This document shows, in pieces, positions 54,336 through 61,749 of a stretch of DNA of 64,000 nt. Every line of letters begins with the position of its first letter. The first letter of the stretch is position 1. The notes under the pieces are model-generated. The model did no database searches. It was not told the origin of the DNA and saw nothing but the letters and a program-made list of their open reading frames with translations. Source of the stretch: Leucobacter allii (lineage in GTDB: Bacteria; Actinomycetota; Actinomycetes; Actinomycetales; Microbacteriaceae). A program made the position numbers and the translations under genes. The stretch is from NCBI RefSeq assembly GCF_022919155.1, contig NZ_CP095045.1, positions 372,001 to 436,000 on the forward strand, read 5' to 3'.

Positions 54336-54923
54336 ATGGCGCAGACGAGAGGTCGGGGGCGGCCCCGCGGCGGTACGGACTCGCGCTCTCGGATCCTCGC
54401 GGCCGCCGTCGAGGCGTTCGGCGAGACGGGGTACGAGGGGGCGACGATCCGGGGGATCGCCGAGCGCGCCGGCGTGGATCCCGCGCTCGTGCACCACTAT
54501 TTCGGAGCGAAGGCGGATCTCTTCGCGGAGGCCGCCGATGTGCCGCTGCGCCCCGACGTGGTCGTGCCGCTGATCCTCGCGGGCCCGCGCGCCGAGGTGG
54601 GCGAACGGATCGTGCGCTACGTCCTCGAGGCCTTCGCCGACGACGGGGTGCGGCGTCGGGGCGTCATGCTACTGCGCACCGCCGTGGGCGGGCGGGCGGG
54701 ATCCCCCCTCATCGTCGGATTTCTCGCGCGGGAGCTGCTGCCCCGTGTGGCCGGCCGGCTCGAGGTGCCCGACGCCCGCCTGCGGGCGGACCTCGTGGCG
54801 TCCCAGATCGCGGGGCTGCTCATGATCCGCTACGTGCTCCGGGTGCAGCCGATCGCCGACGCCCCGATCGACGAGCTCGTCGCGCGCGTCGGCCCCACGA
54901 TCCAGCGCTACCTCTTCGACTGA
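54336..54923 (+). CDS. TetR-family regulator
   Basis: A 195-residue repressor. Its helix-turn-helix (about 15-62) reads SRILAAAVEAFGETGYEGATIRGIAERAGVDPALVHHYFGAKADLF. The C-terminal region RRRGVMLLRTAVGGRAGSPLI and SQIAGLLMIRYVLRVQPI resembles the TetR_C17-type domain common in actinobacteria. ATG 54336. It precedes a two-gene ABC exporter by 604 bp; such regulators commonly repress the adjoining exporter, and a palindrome overlaps that operon's start. Confidence 0.88.
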   Translation: MAQTRGRGRPRGGTDSRSRILAAAVEAFGETGYEGATIRGIAERAGVDPALVHHYFGAKADLFAEAADVPLRPDVVVPLILAGPRAEVGERIVRYVLEAFADDGVRRRGVMLLRTAVGGRAGSPLIVGFLARELLPRVAGRLEVPDARLRADLVASQIAGLLMIRYVLRVQPIADAPIDELVARVGPTIQRYLFD

Positions 54924-54948
54924 GCGGCTAGGGCCGGTCCCCGCCTGC

Positions 54949-54983
54949 GCCCTGTGCCCTGTGCCCTGTGCCCTGTGCCCTGT
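54949..54983. repeat. Five perfect tandem copies of the heptamer GCCCTGT
   Basis: GCCCTGT is repeated five times without error at 54949-54983, 26 bp after the TetR stop codon, plus a partial sixth copy. Such exact short repeats are prone to slippage. No gene is affected. Confidence 0.9.
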
Positions 54984-55026
54984 GCCTCTCTTCCCTCTAC
55001 CGTCTCCTCCTATCCCCGCCCGCACG

Positions 55027-55093
55027 TTCTGGATCGGGGTCGCTGGGGCAGGGTGGTTCGCGGCGGCACCCTGCCTGAGCGACCCGAATCGGG
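55027..55093. repeat. Palindromic repeat element, family B, copy 1
   Basis: A 67-bp unit able to fold around GGCAGGGTG and CACCCTGCC, with outer arms GGGTCG/CGACCC. It is identical to copy 2 (55242-55308) at 55 of 67 positions by direct comparison. Copies differ mainly in compensating stem positions. Confidence 0.75.
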
Positions 55094-55241
55094 CGGCTGA
55101 GTGGAGGGGGATCGGGGAGGCGGGACCTCGGAACCGAGGCGCGGGGAGCGTGGAACGGAAAGGGAAGCGGCGAGGGACCGGGCAGCGTGGAAGCGCCGAC
55201 GCGGAGCTGGCACTCTGCTTCCCCGGAACCCACACCCGCCG

Positions 55242-55308
55242 TTCCGGATTCGGGTCATTCAGGCAGGGTGGTTCGCGGCCGCACCCTGCGCGAGTGACCC
55301 GGATCGGG
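55242..55308. repeat. Palindromic repeat element, family B, copy 2
   Basis: Starts 215 bp after copy 1 in the same orientation. The inner stem is GCAGGGTG/CACCCTGC and the outer stem CGGGTCA/TGACCCG, giving a ~50-base hairpin. The rest of the gene-free stretch 54924-55457 shows only GC-rich filler. Confidence 0.75.
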
Positions 55309-55457
55309 AAGGGGTGCACCTCAGGGGGGTGAATTGGGGGATTGGAGGGGGCGAGAAGGGCGGGCGCGGGGTGCGGAGGGGCGGGCGCGGGGTGCGGAAT
55401 CCGCGGTACGGGCCGGAAAGGAGCCGAACGGCGGCGCACGGGCGATCGCGGAGCGCA

Positions 55458-55521
55458 TGCACTGACAGCGCGTGCACTGACAGCGCGGGGCGTTGACACC
55501 CGGGACCCGCGGATCTAAATT
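55458..55521 (+). promoter_or_regulatory. Promoter of the ABC exporter operon, with a tandem 15-bp repeat
   Basis: TTGACA (55493-55498) and TAAATT (55516-55521) are 17 bp apart, an almost ideal promoter. Transcription would begin at about 55527-55528, on the first base of the ATG, giving a leaderless message. Immediately upstream TGCACTGACAGCGCG is repeated exactly in tandem (55458-55472, 55473-55487), a candidate activator site. Confidence 0.7.
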
Positions 55522-55536
55522 CATTACATGATGAAT
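55519..55536. promoter_or_regulatory. Palindromic operator over the start codon of the ABC exporter
   Basis: ATTCAT (55519-55524) and ATGAAT (55531-55536) are perfect inverted repeats around 6 bp; the site covers the end of the -10 box, the likely transcription start and the ATG. The TetR regulator upstream is the best candidate binder. Confidence 0.5.
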
Positions 55537-56298
55537 AAAGGTGCGGTCCGGATCCGCGGCCTCTCCGTGAGACGCGGGCGAACGGAGGTGTTCTCGCGAC
55601 TCGACCTCGAGGTCGCCGCGGGCAGCATCACCGGGGTCCTCGGGCCCTCGGGATCCGGGAAGACCACGCTGCTGCGGAGCATCGTGGGCGCCCAGGCGGG
55701 AGTCTCGGGAGAGGTGACGGTGCTCGGGCTGCCCGCGGGATCGCCTCCCCTCAGGCGGCGGGTCTCGTACGCGACTCAGGCGGCCTCCGTCTACGACGAC
55801 CTGAGCGTCCGGCAGAACCTCCGCTACTTCGCCCGAGTGCTCGGGGCTCCGAGGGCGGACGCGGATCGTGTCATCGAGCTCGTGGGCCTCGGATCCGCCG
55901 CGAGTCAGCGGGTCGACCGGCTGAGCGGCGGCCAGCGCGGCCGCGTCTCGCTCGCGGCGGCGCTTCTCGGGCGGCCCGAACTCATCGTGCTCGACGAACC
56001 GACCGTGGGGCTGGATCCCGTGCTTCGGGCCGAGCTCTGGGAGCTGTTCGGGCGGCTCGCCCGCGACGGCGCCGCACTGATGGTGAGCAGCCACGTCATG
56101 GACGAGGCGCTCCGCTGCGATCGGCTGCTCCTGATCCGCGACGGCGCGCTCGTCGCCGACACGACGCCGGGGGAGCTGCTCGAGTCGACGGGTGCGGCCG
56201 ATCCCGAAGCGGCGTTCCTCGCCGTCATCGCCGCGGGCGGACTCCGCGGAGAGGCGCACGCGCCAGGTCGGCACTCCCGGGACGGAGCGGGATCATGA
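55528..56298 (+). CDS. ABC transporter ATP-binding protein (exporter type)
   Basis: A 256-residue ATPase. Walker A GPSGSGKTTL, signature LSGGQRGRVSLAAAL, Walker B LIVLDEPTVGLDP and switch His in SSHVMDEALRC mark it as a DrrA/CcmA-type exporter subunit. ATG 55528 (or ATG 55531) has no ribosome binding site but sits at the predicted transcription start, so it should be leaderless. The stop overlaps the permease ATG (ATGA). Confidence 0.9.
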   Translation: MMNKGAVRIRGLSVRRGRTEVFSRLDLEVAAGSITGVLGPSGSGKTTLLRSIVGAQAGVSGEVTVLGLPAGSPPLRRRVSYATQAASVYDDLSVRQNLRYFARVLGAPRADADRVIELVGLGSAASQRVDRLSGGQRGRVSLAAALLGRPELIVLDEPTVGLDPVLRAELWELFGRLARDGAALMVSSHVMDEALRCDRLLLIRDGALVADTTPGELLESTGAADPEAAFLAVIAAGGLRGEAHAPGRHSRDGAGS

Positions 56299-57029
56299 CT
56301 CCGGTGCGCACGGCCGCGACGGCGGGTCGGGTGCTGCGACAGCTCTCGCACGACCCCCGTTCCGTCGCGCTGCTGCTCGTCGCGCCCGGCCTGCTCGTCG
56401 GCCTCTTCTCGTGGCTGCTGAGCGATCAGGAGGGCGCCTTCGACCGCTTCGGCGGCCCGATCCTCGCGCTCTTCCCCTTCATTCTGATGTTCATCGTCAC
56501 GTCGGTGACGACGCTGCGCGAACGGCGTTCTGGCACGCTCGAGCGATTGCTCACGATGCCGCTCGGCAAGGGCGATTTCATCGTCGGCTACGCGGCGGCC
56601 TTCGGACTCGTCGCGGTGGTGCAGGCGCTCGTCACGGTGTGGTTTGCGATTGCCGTGTGCGGCCTCTCGGTCGACGGGCCCGTGTGGCAGCTCGGTACGG
56701 TCGCCGTCGTCGATGCGCTGCTCGGCACCGGGCTCGGCCTGCTCGCGAGCGCGTTCGCGCGCACCGAATTCCAGGCCGTGCAGTTCATGCCCGTGCTGGT
56801 GTTCCCGCAGATCCTGCTCGGCGGTCTGCTCATGCCCCGCGACGCCATGCCCGCGGTGCTCGAGGCGATCTCCGACTGGCTGCCGCTCAGCTACGCGATC
56901 GATGCGGTGAATGCGGTGACGGCCGGTGACGAGGGGTGGGATCTCGGCCGACCGCTGCTCGTGGTCGGAGCGGTCACCGTCGCCGCGCTCTGCCTCGCCG
57001 CAGTGACGCTGCGCCGGCGGACTCCGTAG
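56295..57029 (+). CDS. ABC transporter permease (ABC-2 type)
   Basis: A 244-residue six-helix ABC-2 exporter permease. It shows FPFILMFIVTSVTTLRERRSGTLERLLTMPLGKGDFIVGY, the typical cytoplasmic loop, and FQAVQFMPVLVFPQILLGGLLMPRDAMPAVLEAISDWLPLSYAIDAV, the conserved C-terminal segment. With the upstream ATPase it forms a drug- or lipid-type exporter under likely TetR control. Confidence 0.9.
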   Translation: MTPVRTAATAGRVLRQLSHDPRSVALLLVAPGLLVGLFSWLLSDQEGAFDRFGGPILALFPFILMFIVTSVTTLRERRSGTLERLLTMPLGKGDFIVGYAAAFGLVAVVQALVTVWFAIAVCGLSVDGPVWQLGTVAVVDALLGTGLGLLASAFARTEFQAVQFMPVLVFPQILLGGLLMPRDAMPAVLEAISDWLPLSYAIDAVNAVTAGDEGWDLGRPLLVVGAVTVAALCLAAVTLRRRTP

Positions 57030-57085
57030 GCGGCGGGGCCGCCGACCGTCGTCCTGCGCGCTCGCTGTCTCGCTAGGCTGGGCGC

Positions 57086-57742
57086 ATGCGCCTGATCCTC
57101 GCTTCGACCTCGCCCGCCCGCCTCTCCGTGCTCCGCGGGGCCGGCATCGAGCCCCGATGCTTCGCGCCTGAGGTCGACGAGGAGACCGAGGTCGCCGCGC
57201 GCGAGGCCGAGCTCGGCCGCGCGCTCACGGCACCCGAGCTCACCGAGTACCTCGGGCGGCTGAAGGCGGAGGACGTCGTGCGCCGGCACGGACCCGAGGG
57301 CACGGGCGAGATCGACGGCCTCGTGCTCGGCGGCGACTCGATGTTCCTGCTCGACGGGGAGATCCTCGGCAAGCCGCATCTGCCCGAAGTCGCGCTCGAG
57401 CGCTCGAAGCGCCATCGCGGCCGCACGGGGGTACTGCACTCGGGGCACTGGCTGATCGACTGCACGGGCGGCGAGGTACGCGCCGCGGCCGGAGCGGTGG
57501 ACACGGCGCGCGTGACCCTCTCCGCGGACCTCGGCGACCAGGAGCTCGCCGATTACGTGGCGACCGGGGAGCCGCTCGAGCTCGCGGGCGGCTTCGCGAT
57601 CGACGGGCTCGCCGGAGCCTTCATCGAGCGCATCGAGGGCGCGCCGAGCTGCGTGATCGGGCTCTCCCTGCCGGCGCTGCGACGCCTCGTCATCGGACTC
57701 GGGCATCCGTACCCCGCCCTGTGGGAGACGGGCACGGCCTGA
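57086..57742 (+). CDS. maf: Maf-family nucleotide pyrophosphatase
   Basis: A 218-residue house-cleaning pyrophosphatase that removes non-canonical or modified dNTP/NTPs. Family motifs are LILASTSPARLSVL at the start, VLGGDSM with the catalytic aspartate, GKPHLPEVALERSKRHRGR, and GGFAIDGLAGAFIERIEG near the end. Actinobacterial Mafs have this slightly longer form. ATG 57086 is right before the conserved start. Monocistronic after the ABC exporter. Confidence 0.93.
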   Translation: MRLILASTSPARLSVLRGAGIEPRCFAPEVDEETEVAAREAELGRALTAPELTEYLGRLKAEDVVRRHGPEGTGEIDGLVLGGDSMFLLDGEILGKPHLPEVALERSKRHRGRTGVLHSGHWLIDCTGGEVRAAAGAVDTARVTLSADLGDQELADYVATGEPLELAGGFAIDGLAGAFIERIEGAPSCVIGLSLPALRRLVIGLGHPYPALWETGTA

Positions 57743-57839
57743 GCCGGAGAGGGACAGCGCCGGGCCGCTCCGCTCGCCCCTCCTCCTGCCGCTCGTCAGG
57801 TGCACTTCCGTTCCTTCCGTTCCTCCCTCGCTCCTCCCT

Positions 57840-57896
57840 TCGGACGTCAGTACGTGTGGCCCGAGGGCCTCAGTGGCGACATCTTCTGACGTCCGA
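57840..57896. repeat. Palindromic repeat element, family A, copy 2
   Basis: Outer arms TCGGACGTCA (57840-57849) and TGACGTCCGA (57887-57896) are exact complements. An inner GGCCCGAGGGCC palindrome (57858-57869) lies inside. It shares GGCGACAYCTYCTGACGT with copy 1 at 44411-44428. Confidence 0.75.
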
Positions 57897-58018
57897 ATCG
57901 TCGAGGCGTCGGTGGGCCGGGGCTGGGGCGGCAGCGCCGATCCTCGCGTGCGCTCGCCCGATCCGCGACCGCACCGCGTGCCAAGCCGTGATTCCTTCCC
58001 CGCCTCCCGCCCACCAGC

Positions 58019-58075
58019 TCGGACGTCAGTAGTTGCGACTGGTGCGCGCGTGAAGTCGCAACTACTGACGTGCGA
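58019..58075. repeat. Palindromic repeat element, family A, copy 3
   Basis: Perfect 17-bp arms at 58023-58039 and 58055-58071 (ACGTCAGTAGTTGCGAC and complement), with outer TCGGACGTCA/TGACGTGCGA. All three family A copies are 57 bp long from arm to arm. The rest of the gene-free stretch 57743-58171 shows no gene. Confidence 0.8.
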
Positions 58076-58171
58076 AGCGAGGGGTGAAGTGGGGACGGGG
58101 CGTAGGCGGGGACGAGAACGGGCGGGGCGCCGGGCGAGGGAGATCGGGAGCGCGAGGGATCCGCGGGCTCG

Positions 58172-59980
58172 CTACCCGCGTGCGAGCAGCGCGACCGAAA
58201 GGGTCGCGATCGTCGTGCCGTCCGAGAGATCGACGCCGAGCAGATCCTCGATGAGCGCGAGGCGCTGGTAGAACACGGAGCGGGAGAGCCGCGCCCGCTG
58301 CGCCGCGAGCGATCGGTTCGCGGGGTGCTCGAGGTAGGCGCCGAGCACGCGCAGCAGATCGCCGCTGTGCCCGGGGCCCGAGGCGGCGTCGTGCGCGATG
58401 AGCGGCCCGAGGGTCTCCGCCGCGAACTCCTGCACCTCCGGATCGGCGGCGATGCCGCGCACGAGATAGGCGAGGGCCTGCCGCTCCGCCTGCTGCACCG
58501 TGACGCGTCCCGCGCCCGCCACCGCCCGCAGCCGGCCGGCGGCGCGCACGCGCTCCATTGAGGCGATCAGCGAGCGCAGCCCGGTGCCCGCGGCGCCGAG
58601 CGCGAGGTGCGCTCGCCACGCCTTCGGGGTCGTCGAGGGCAGCAGCATGTCGAGCTCCCGGGCGAGGCGCGCCGCGAGCGGCGGGGTCGCCGCGGCCTGC
58701 GCGGGGGCGACGCGCGGGTCGTCCTGCGGGAAGGAGAGGAGCGCGAGGAGCGGAGCCCGCGTCTCCGGTTCGCCGGGCGGAGCGGCGCGGGATCCGTCGC
58801 GCGCGCCGGCCCCCGGATCGGTGACGATGATCGCCCGTCCCTCGGGTGCGACCGCCCGCCGGAGCGCGGTCTCGAGGATCGCGTGCTCGAGGGAGTCGTG
58901 CGCGCCGAAGTCGCCGATCCCGCGCAGCGTCGCGCCGAGCAGCACGCGCCCCTCGAGCGGGAGCCCGGCGGCGGCGAGCTGCGTCGCGAGCTCGGCGTCG
59001 CGCCGGTAGCGCCCGCTCAGCAGCACGTCGAACAACCGCTTCGAGCTCAGCTGCAGCCACTCGCGGTCGTCGGCCAGCTTCCCGAGCGCGAGCGCGAAGG
59101 CCCCGAGCTCGAGCACGGTGCGCCGACCGGCGGGGTGCGGTGGTCCCGGCAGCGCGGAGAGCCGCCCCCAGCGCTCGCCCTGCGCCTCCACGGGCACGCG
59201 CTCGGAGCCCGTCGGGAGCACGGCCTCGGCGCTCCGCGCGGCCGCGCTCGCGGCCCTGCTGCCGTGCGCCTCGGTTCGGGTCGTCCCGTCGCCAGCCCCA
59301 TCATCCGCGGCGCCGCGCCCCGCCCCGCCGTCCGGATCGGTCGCGCGCGACCACGGCGCCAGCACAGATTCGGGATCGTGCCCCCGGCCCGACCATGCCA
59401 CGACGCGCTCGGCCGAGTCCTCGAGCACCACCGGCGCGTCGAGGGTCTCCGACAGCCGTTCCACGACGTAGTCGACGGGGCTGCGGTTGAGCCCAAGTTC
59501 CGTGAGCATCGTGTGCACCTCGGCCCGGGCGGCGAGGGCTTCGGTCTGCAGTGCCAGCATCCGCTGGTGGATCCGCTGGGTGACCTGAACGAAGCGCACC
59601 TCGCGCCGCAGCGCCACGAGCGGGATCCCCGCGGCCTCGCACGCCCGTACGAGCGGGGCGGGCGGTTCCGCGTAGGCCGTGTGGAGCTCGAGGATCACAG
59701 CGGCGGGCTCCGCCGCGACGAGCTCGCGCGCGAGACGCCGGAGCCCCTCGGGATCGGTGGGCCAGCCCGCGCCGGTCGTGAGCACGAGCTCGCCGCCCTC
59801 GAGCAGCGGGATGGCGCTCGTGCCCGCGACGACGTGCGCCCAGCGCAGCTGCCGCTGCAGGCCGTCGGCGCCGGCAACGACCTCGGGGGAGCCGGCCGCG
59901 AGTTCGGGCAGCGCGAGCGCGTCGGCGACGCTCACGGCGTGCGCCGCCTCGAGGGGAGCGGGGTCAGGAGAGGAGAACAT
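58172..59980 (-). CDS. PucR-family transcriptional regulator
   Basis: A ~602-residue regulator. The N-terminal PucR domain (VSVADALALPELAAGSPEVVAGADGLQRQLRWAHV, GELVLTTGAGW) is followed by a long variable middle and a C-terminal helix-turn-helix (VLGAYLEHPANRSLAAQRARLSRSVFYQRLALIEDLLGVDL). No start has a ribosome binding site: ATGs at 59980, 59989 and 60010 are all possible; TACAAT at 59995-59990 could be a -10 making 59980 near-leaderless. It is divergent from mmsA and an aminotransferase, a standard arrangement for amino-acid-catabolic PucR activators. Confidence 0.88.
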   Translation of the reverse strand: MFSSPDPAPLEAAHAVSVADALALPELAAGSPEVVAGADGLQRQLRWAHVVAGTSAIPLLEGGELVLTTGAGWPTDPEGLRRLARELVAAEPAAVILELHTAYAEPPAPLVRACEAAGIPLVALRREVRFVQVTQRIHQRMLALQTEALAARAEVHTMLTELGLNRSPVDYVVERLSETLDAPVVLEDSAERVVAWSGRGHDPESVLAPWSRATDPDGGAGRGAADDGAGDGTTRTEAHGSRAASAAARSAEAVLPTGSERVPVEAQGERWGRLSALPGPPHPAGRRTVLELGAFALALGKLADDREWLQLSSKRLFDVLLSGRYRRDAELATQLAAAGLPLEGRVLLGATLRGIGDFGAHDSLEHAILETALRRAVAPEGRAIIVTDPGAGARDGSRAAPPGEPETRAPLLALLSFPQDDPRVAPAQAAATPPLAARLARELDMLLPSTTPKAWRAHLALGAAGTGLRSLIASMERVRAAGRLRAVAGAGRVTVQQAERQALAYLVRGIAADPEVQEFAAETLGPLIAHDAASGPGHSGDLLRVLGAYLEHPANRSLAAQRARLSRSVFYQRLALIEDLLGVDLSDGTTIATLSVALLARG

Positions 59981-59984
59981 GTCA

Positions 59985-59995
59985 TACATATTGTA
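59985..59995. promoter_or_regulatory. Small palindrome at the start of the PucR gene
   Basis: TACA-TAT-TGTA (59985-59995) is a perfect inverted repeat in an AT-rich spot in the divergent PucR/mmsA region. It may be an operator or part of the PucR promoter (-10 TACAAT on the minus strand). Confidence 0.35.
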
Positions 59996-60140
59996 CGGAA
60001 TGGCTCGCATTCGGCGATGATCTGACGCTCGATCGATGGCGTTCCTGCTGTCAGACTGATCTTACCGGGAGCACCGCTTCCGAACACATTGCGCGGAACT
60101 CGCGTGATGTGTCTTCATCTTCCAGGAGAGGACGACACGG

Positions 60141-61628
60141 ATGGCACTCATCCCCCACGTCATCGGCGGCGAGAAGCAGACCGCCGCCGAGCGCACGCAG
60201 CCGGTCTACAACCCGGCCACGGGCGAGCAGATCCACGATCTCGCGATCGCCTCGGTCGCGACCGTCGAGGAGGCCGTCGCCGCGGCGAAGGCCGCGCTGC
60301 CGGGGTGGCGGAAGACGAGCCTGACGAAGCGCGCGGACGTCTTCTTCAACCTCCGCCAGCTGCTCAAGCAGCGCTCCCCCGAGCTCTCCGCCATCGTCAC
60401 GAGCGAGCACGGCAAGGTGCTCTCGGACGCGGCGGGCGAGGTCTCGCGCGGCCTCGAGAACGTCGAGTTCGCCGCCGGTCTCCTCAACCTCCTCAAGGGC
60501 GAGCGCGACGAACAGGTGTCGACCGGCGTCGACGTGCACTCCATTAAGCAGCCCGTCGGGGTCGTCGCGGCCATCACGCCCTTCAACTTCCCGATCATGG
60601 TCCCGCTGTGGATGATCGCGAGCGCCATCGCCTGCGGCAACACCGTCGTCCTCAAGCCCTCCGAGCGCGATCCCTCCGCCTCGGTGTTCATCGCGGATCT
60701 CTTCCGCGAGGCCGGCCTGCCCGACGGCGTGCTCAACGTCGTCCACGGCGACAAGGTCGCCGTCGACACCCTGCTCGACGCTCCCGAGGTGAAGGCCGTC
60801 TCCTTCGTCGGCTCCACCCCGATCGCGAAGTACATCTACGAGCGCGCCGCCGCGAACGGCAAGCGCGTGCAGGCCCTCGGCGGGGCGAAGAACCACATGC
60901 TCGTCATGCCCGACGCCGACCTGAAGGTCACGGCGGACGCCGCGATCTCCGCGGCCTACGGCGCCGCGGGCGAGCGCTGCATGGCCGTCTCGGTGCTCGT
61001 CGCCGTCGGCGACGAGCTGGCGGATCGCCTGATCCCCGAGCTCACGAGCCGCATCGCGAACCTGAAGATCGGCGACGGCGCCGCCGAGGGCACCGACATG
61101 GGTCCGCTCATCACCCCCGAGGCGAAGGCGCGCGTGGAGTCCTACGTCGCCGGCGCCGAGGCAGAGGGCGCGACGATCGTGGTCGACGGCCGCGACTTCG
61201 CCTACGAGGGCAACGGCTTCTTCACCGGCGCCACGCTGCTCGATCACGTCAAGACGGACAGCAAGGTCTACCGCGACGAGATCTTCGGGCCGGTGCTCGC
61301 GGTCGTCCGCGTGGACAGCTACGAGGAGGGTCTGCGGATCATCAACGAGCACCAGTTCGGCAACGGCACGGCCATCTTCACCCGCGACGGCGGCGTCGCC
61401 CGCCAGTTCGAGTTCGAGGTCGAGGCCGGCATGGTCGGCGTCAACGTCCCGATCCCGGTCCCGGTCGGCGCTTTCTCCTTCGGCGGTTGGAAGGACTCGC
61501 TGTTCGGCGACACCCACATCTACGGGCCCGAGTCGATCAACTTCTACACCCGCTCGAAGGTCGTCACAACGCGCTGGCCGGATCCGGAGCAGTCGAAGAT
61601 CGATCTCGGCTTCCCGAGCAACCACTGA
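60141..61628 (+). CDS. mmsA: CoA-acylating methylmalonate-semialdehyde dehydrogenase
   Basis: A 495-residue aldehyde dehydrogenase turning (methyl)malonate semialdehyde and CoA into acetyl- or propionyl-CoA with CO2 release (EC 1.2.1.27). ITPFNFPIMVPLWMIASAIACGN, KPSERDPSAS, the cysteine nucleophile in GAAGERCMAVSV and IPVPVGAFSFGGWKDSLFGD are diagnostic of MmsA. ATG 60141 follows GGAGAGG. Co-oriented with a class III aminotransferase, it would finish beta-alanine breakdown: beta-alanine to malonate semialdehyde to acetyl-CoA. Confidence 0.95.
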   Translation: MALIPHVIGGEKQTAAERTQPVYNPATGEQIHDLAIASVATVEEAVAAAKAALPGWRKTSLTKRADVFFNLRQLLKQRSPELSAIVTSEHGKVLSDAAGEVSRGLENVEFAAGLLNLLKGERDEQVSTGVDVHSIKQPVGVVAAITPFNFPIMVPLWMIASAIACGNTVVLKPSERDPSASVFIADLFREAGLPDGVLNVVHGDKVAVDTLLDAPEVKAVSFVGSTPIAKYIYERAAANGKRVQALGGAKNHMLVMPDADLKVTADAAISAAYGAAGERCMAVSVLVAVGDELADRLIPELTSRIANLKIGDGAAEGTDMGPLITPEAKARVESYVAGAEAEGATIVVDGRDFAYEGNGFFTGATLLDHVKTDSKVYRDEIFGPVLAVVRVDSYEEGLRIINEHQFGNGTAIFTRDGGVARQFEFEVEAGMVGVNVPIPVPVGAFSFGGWKDSLFGDTHIYGPESINFYTRSKVVTTRWPDPEQSKIDLGFPSNH

Positions 61629-61647
61629 TCAGCACCAGCTGATCCGC

Positions 61648-61700
61648 CGACGCCGCGGGACCCGGATGCTGAGAAGCTGAATCCGGGTCCCGCGGCGTCG
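61648..61700 (+). terminator. Very strong hairpin terminator after mmsA
   Basis: A perfect 20-bp stem (61648-61667 with 61681-61700) and a 13-base loop follow the mmsA stop by 19 bases, without a U-tract. It separates mmsA from the aminotransferase gene and may give them different mRNA levels. Confidence 0.7.
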
Positions 61701-61749
61701 CGCGAATCCGATACTCGAATCCCACCACTCACTCGAAGGGGAACCATCC

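Noticed and set aside
54961..55496. Short frames in the gap between the TetR and ABC genes
   Set aside because: They are translations of the two palindromic repeat copies and GC-rich filler in several frames, without a ribosome binding site or family likeness.
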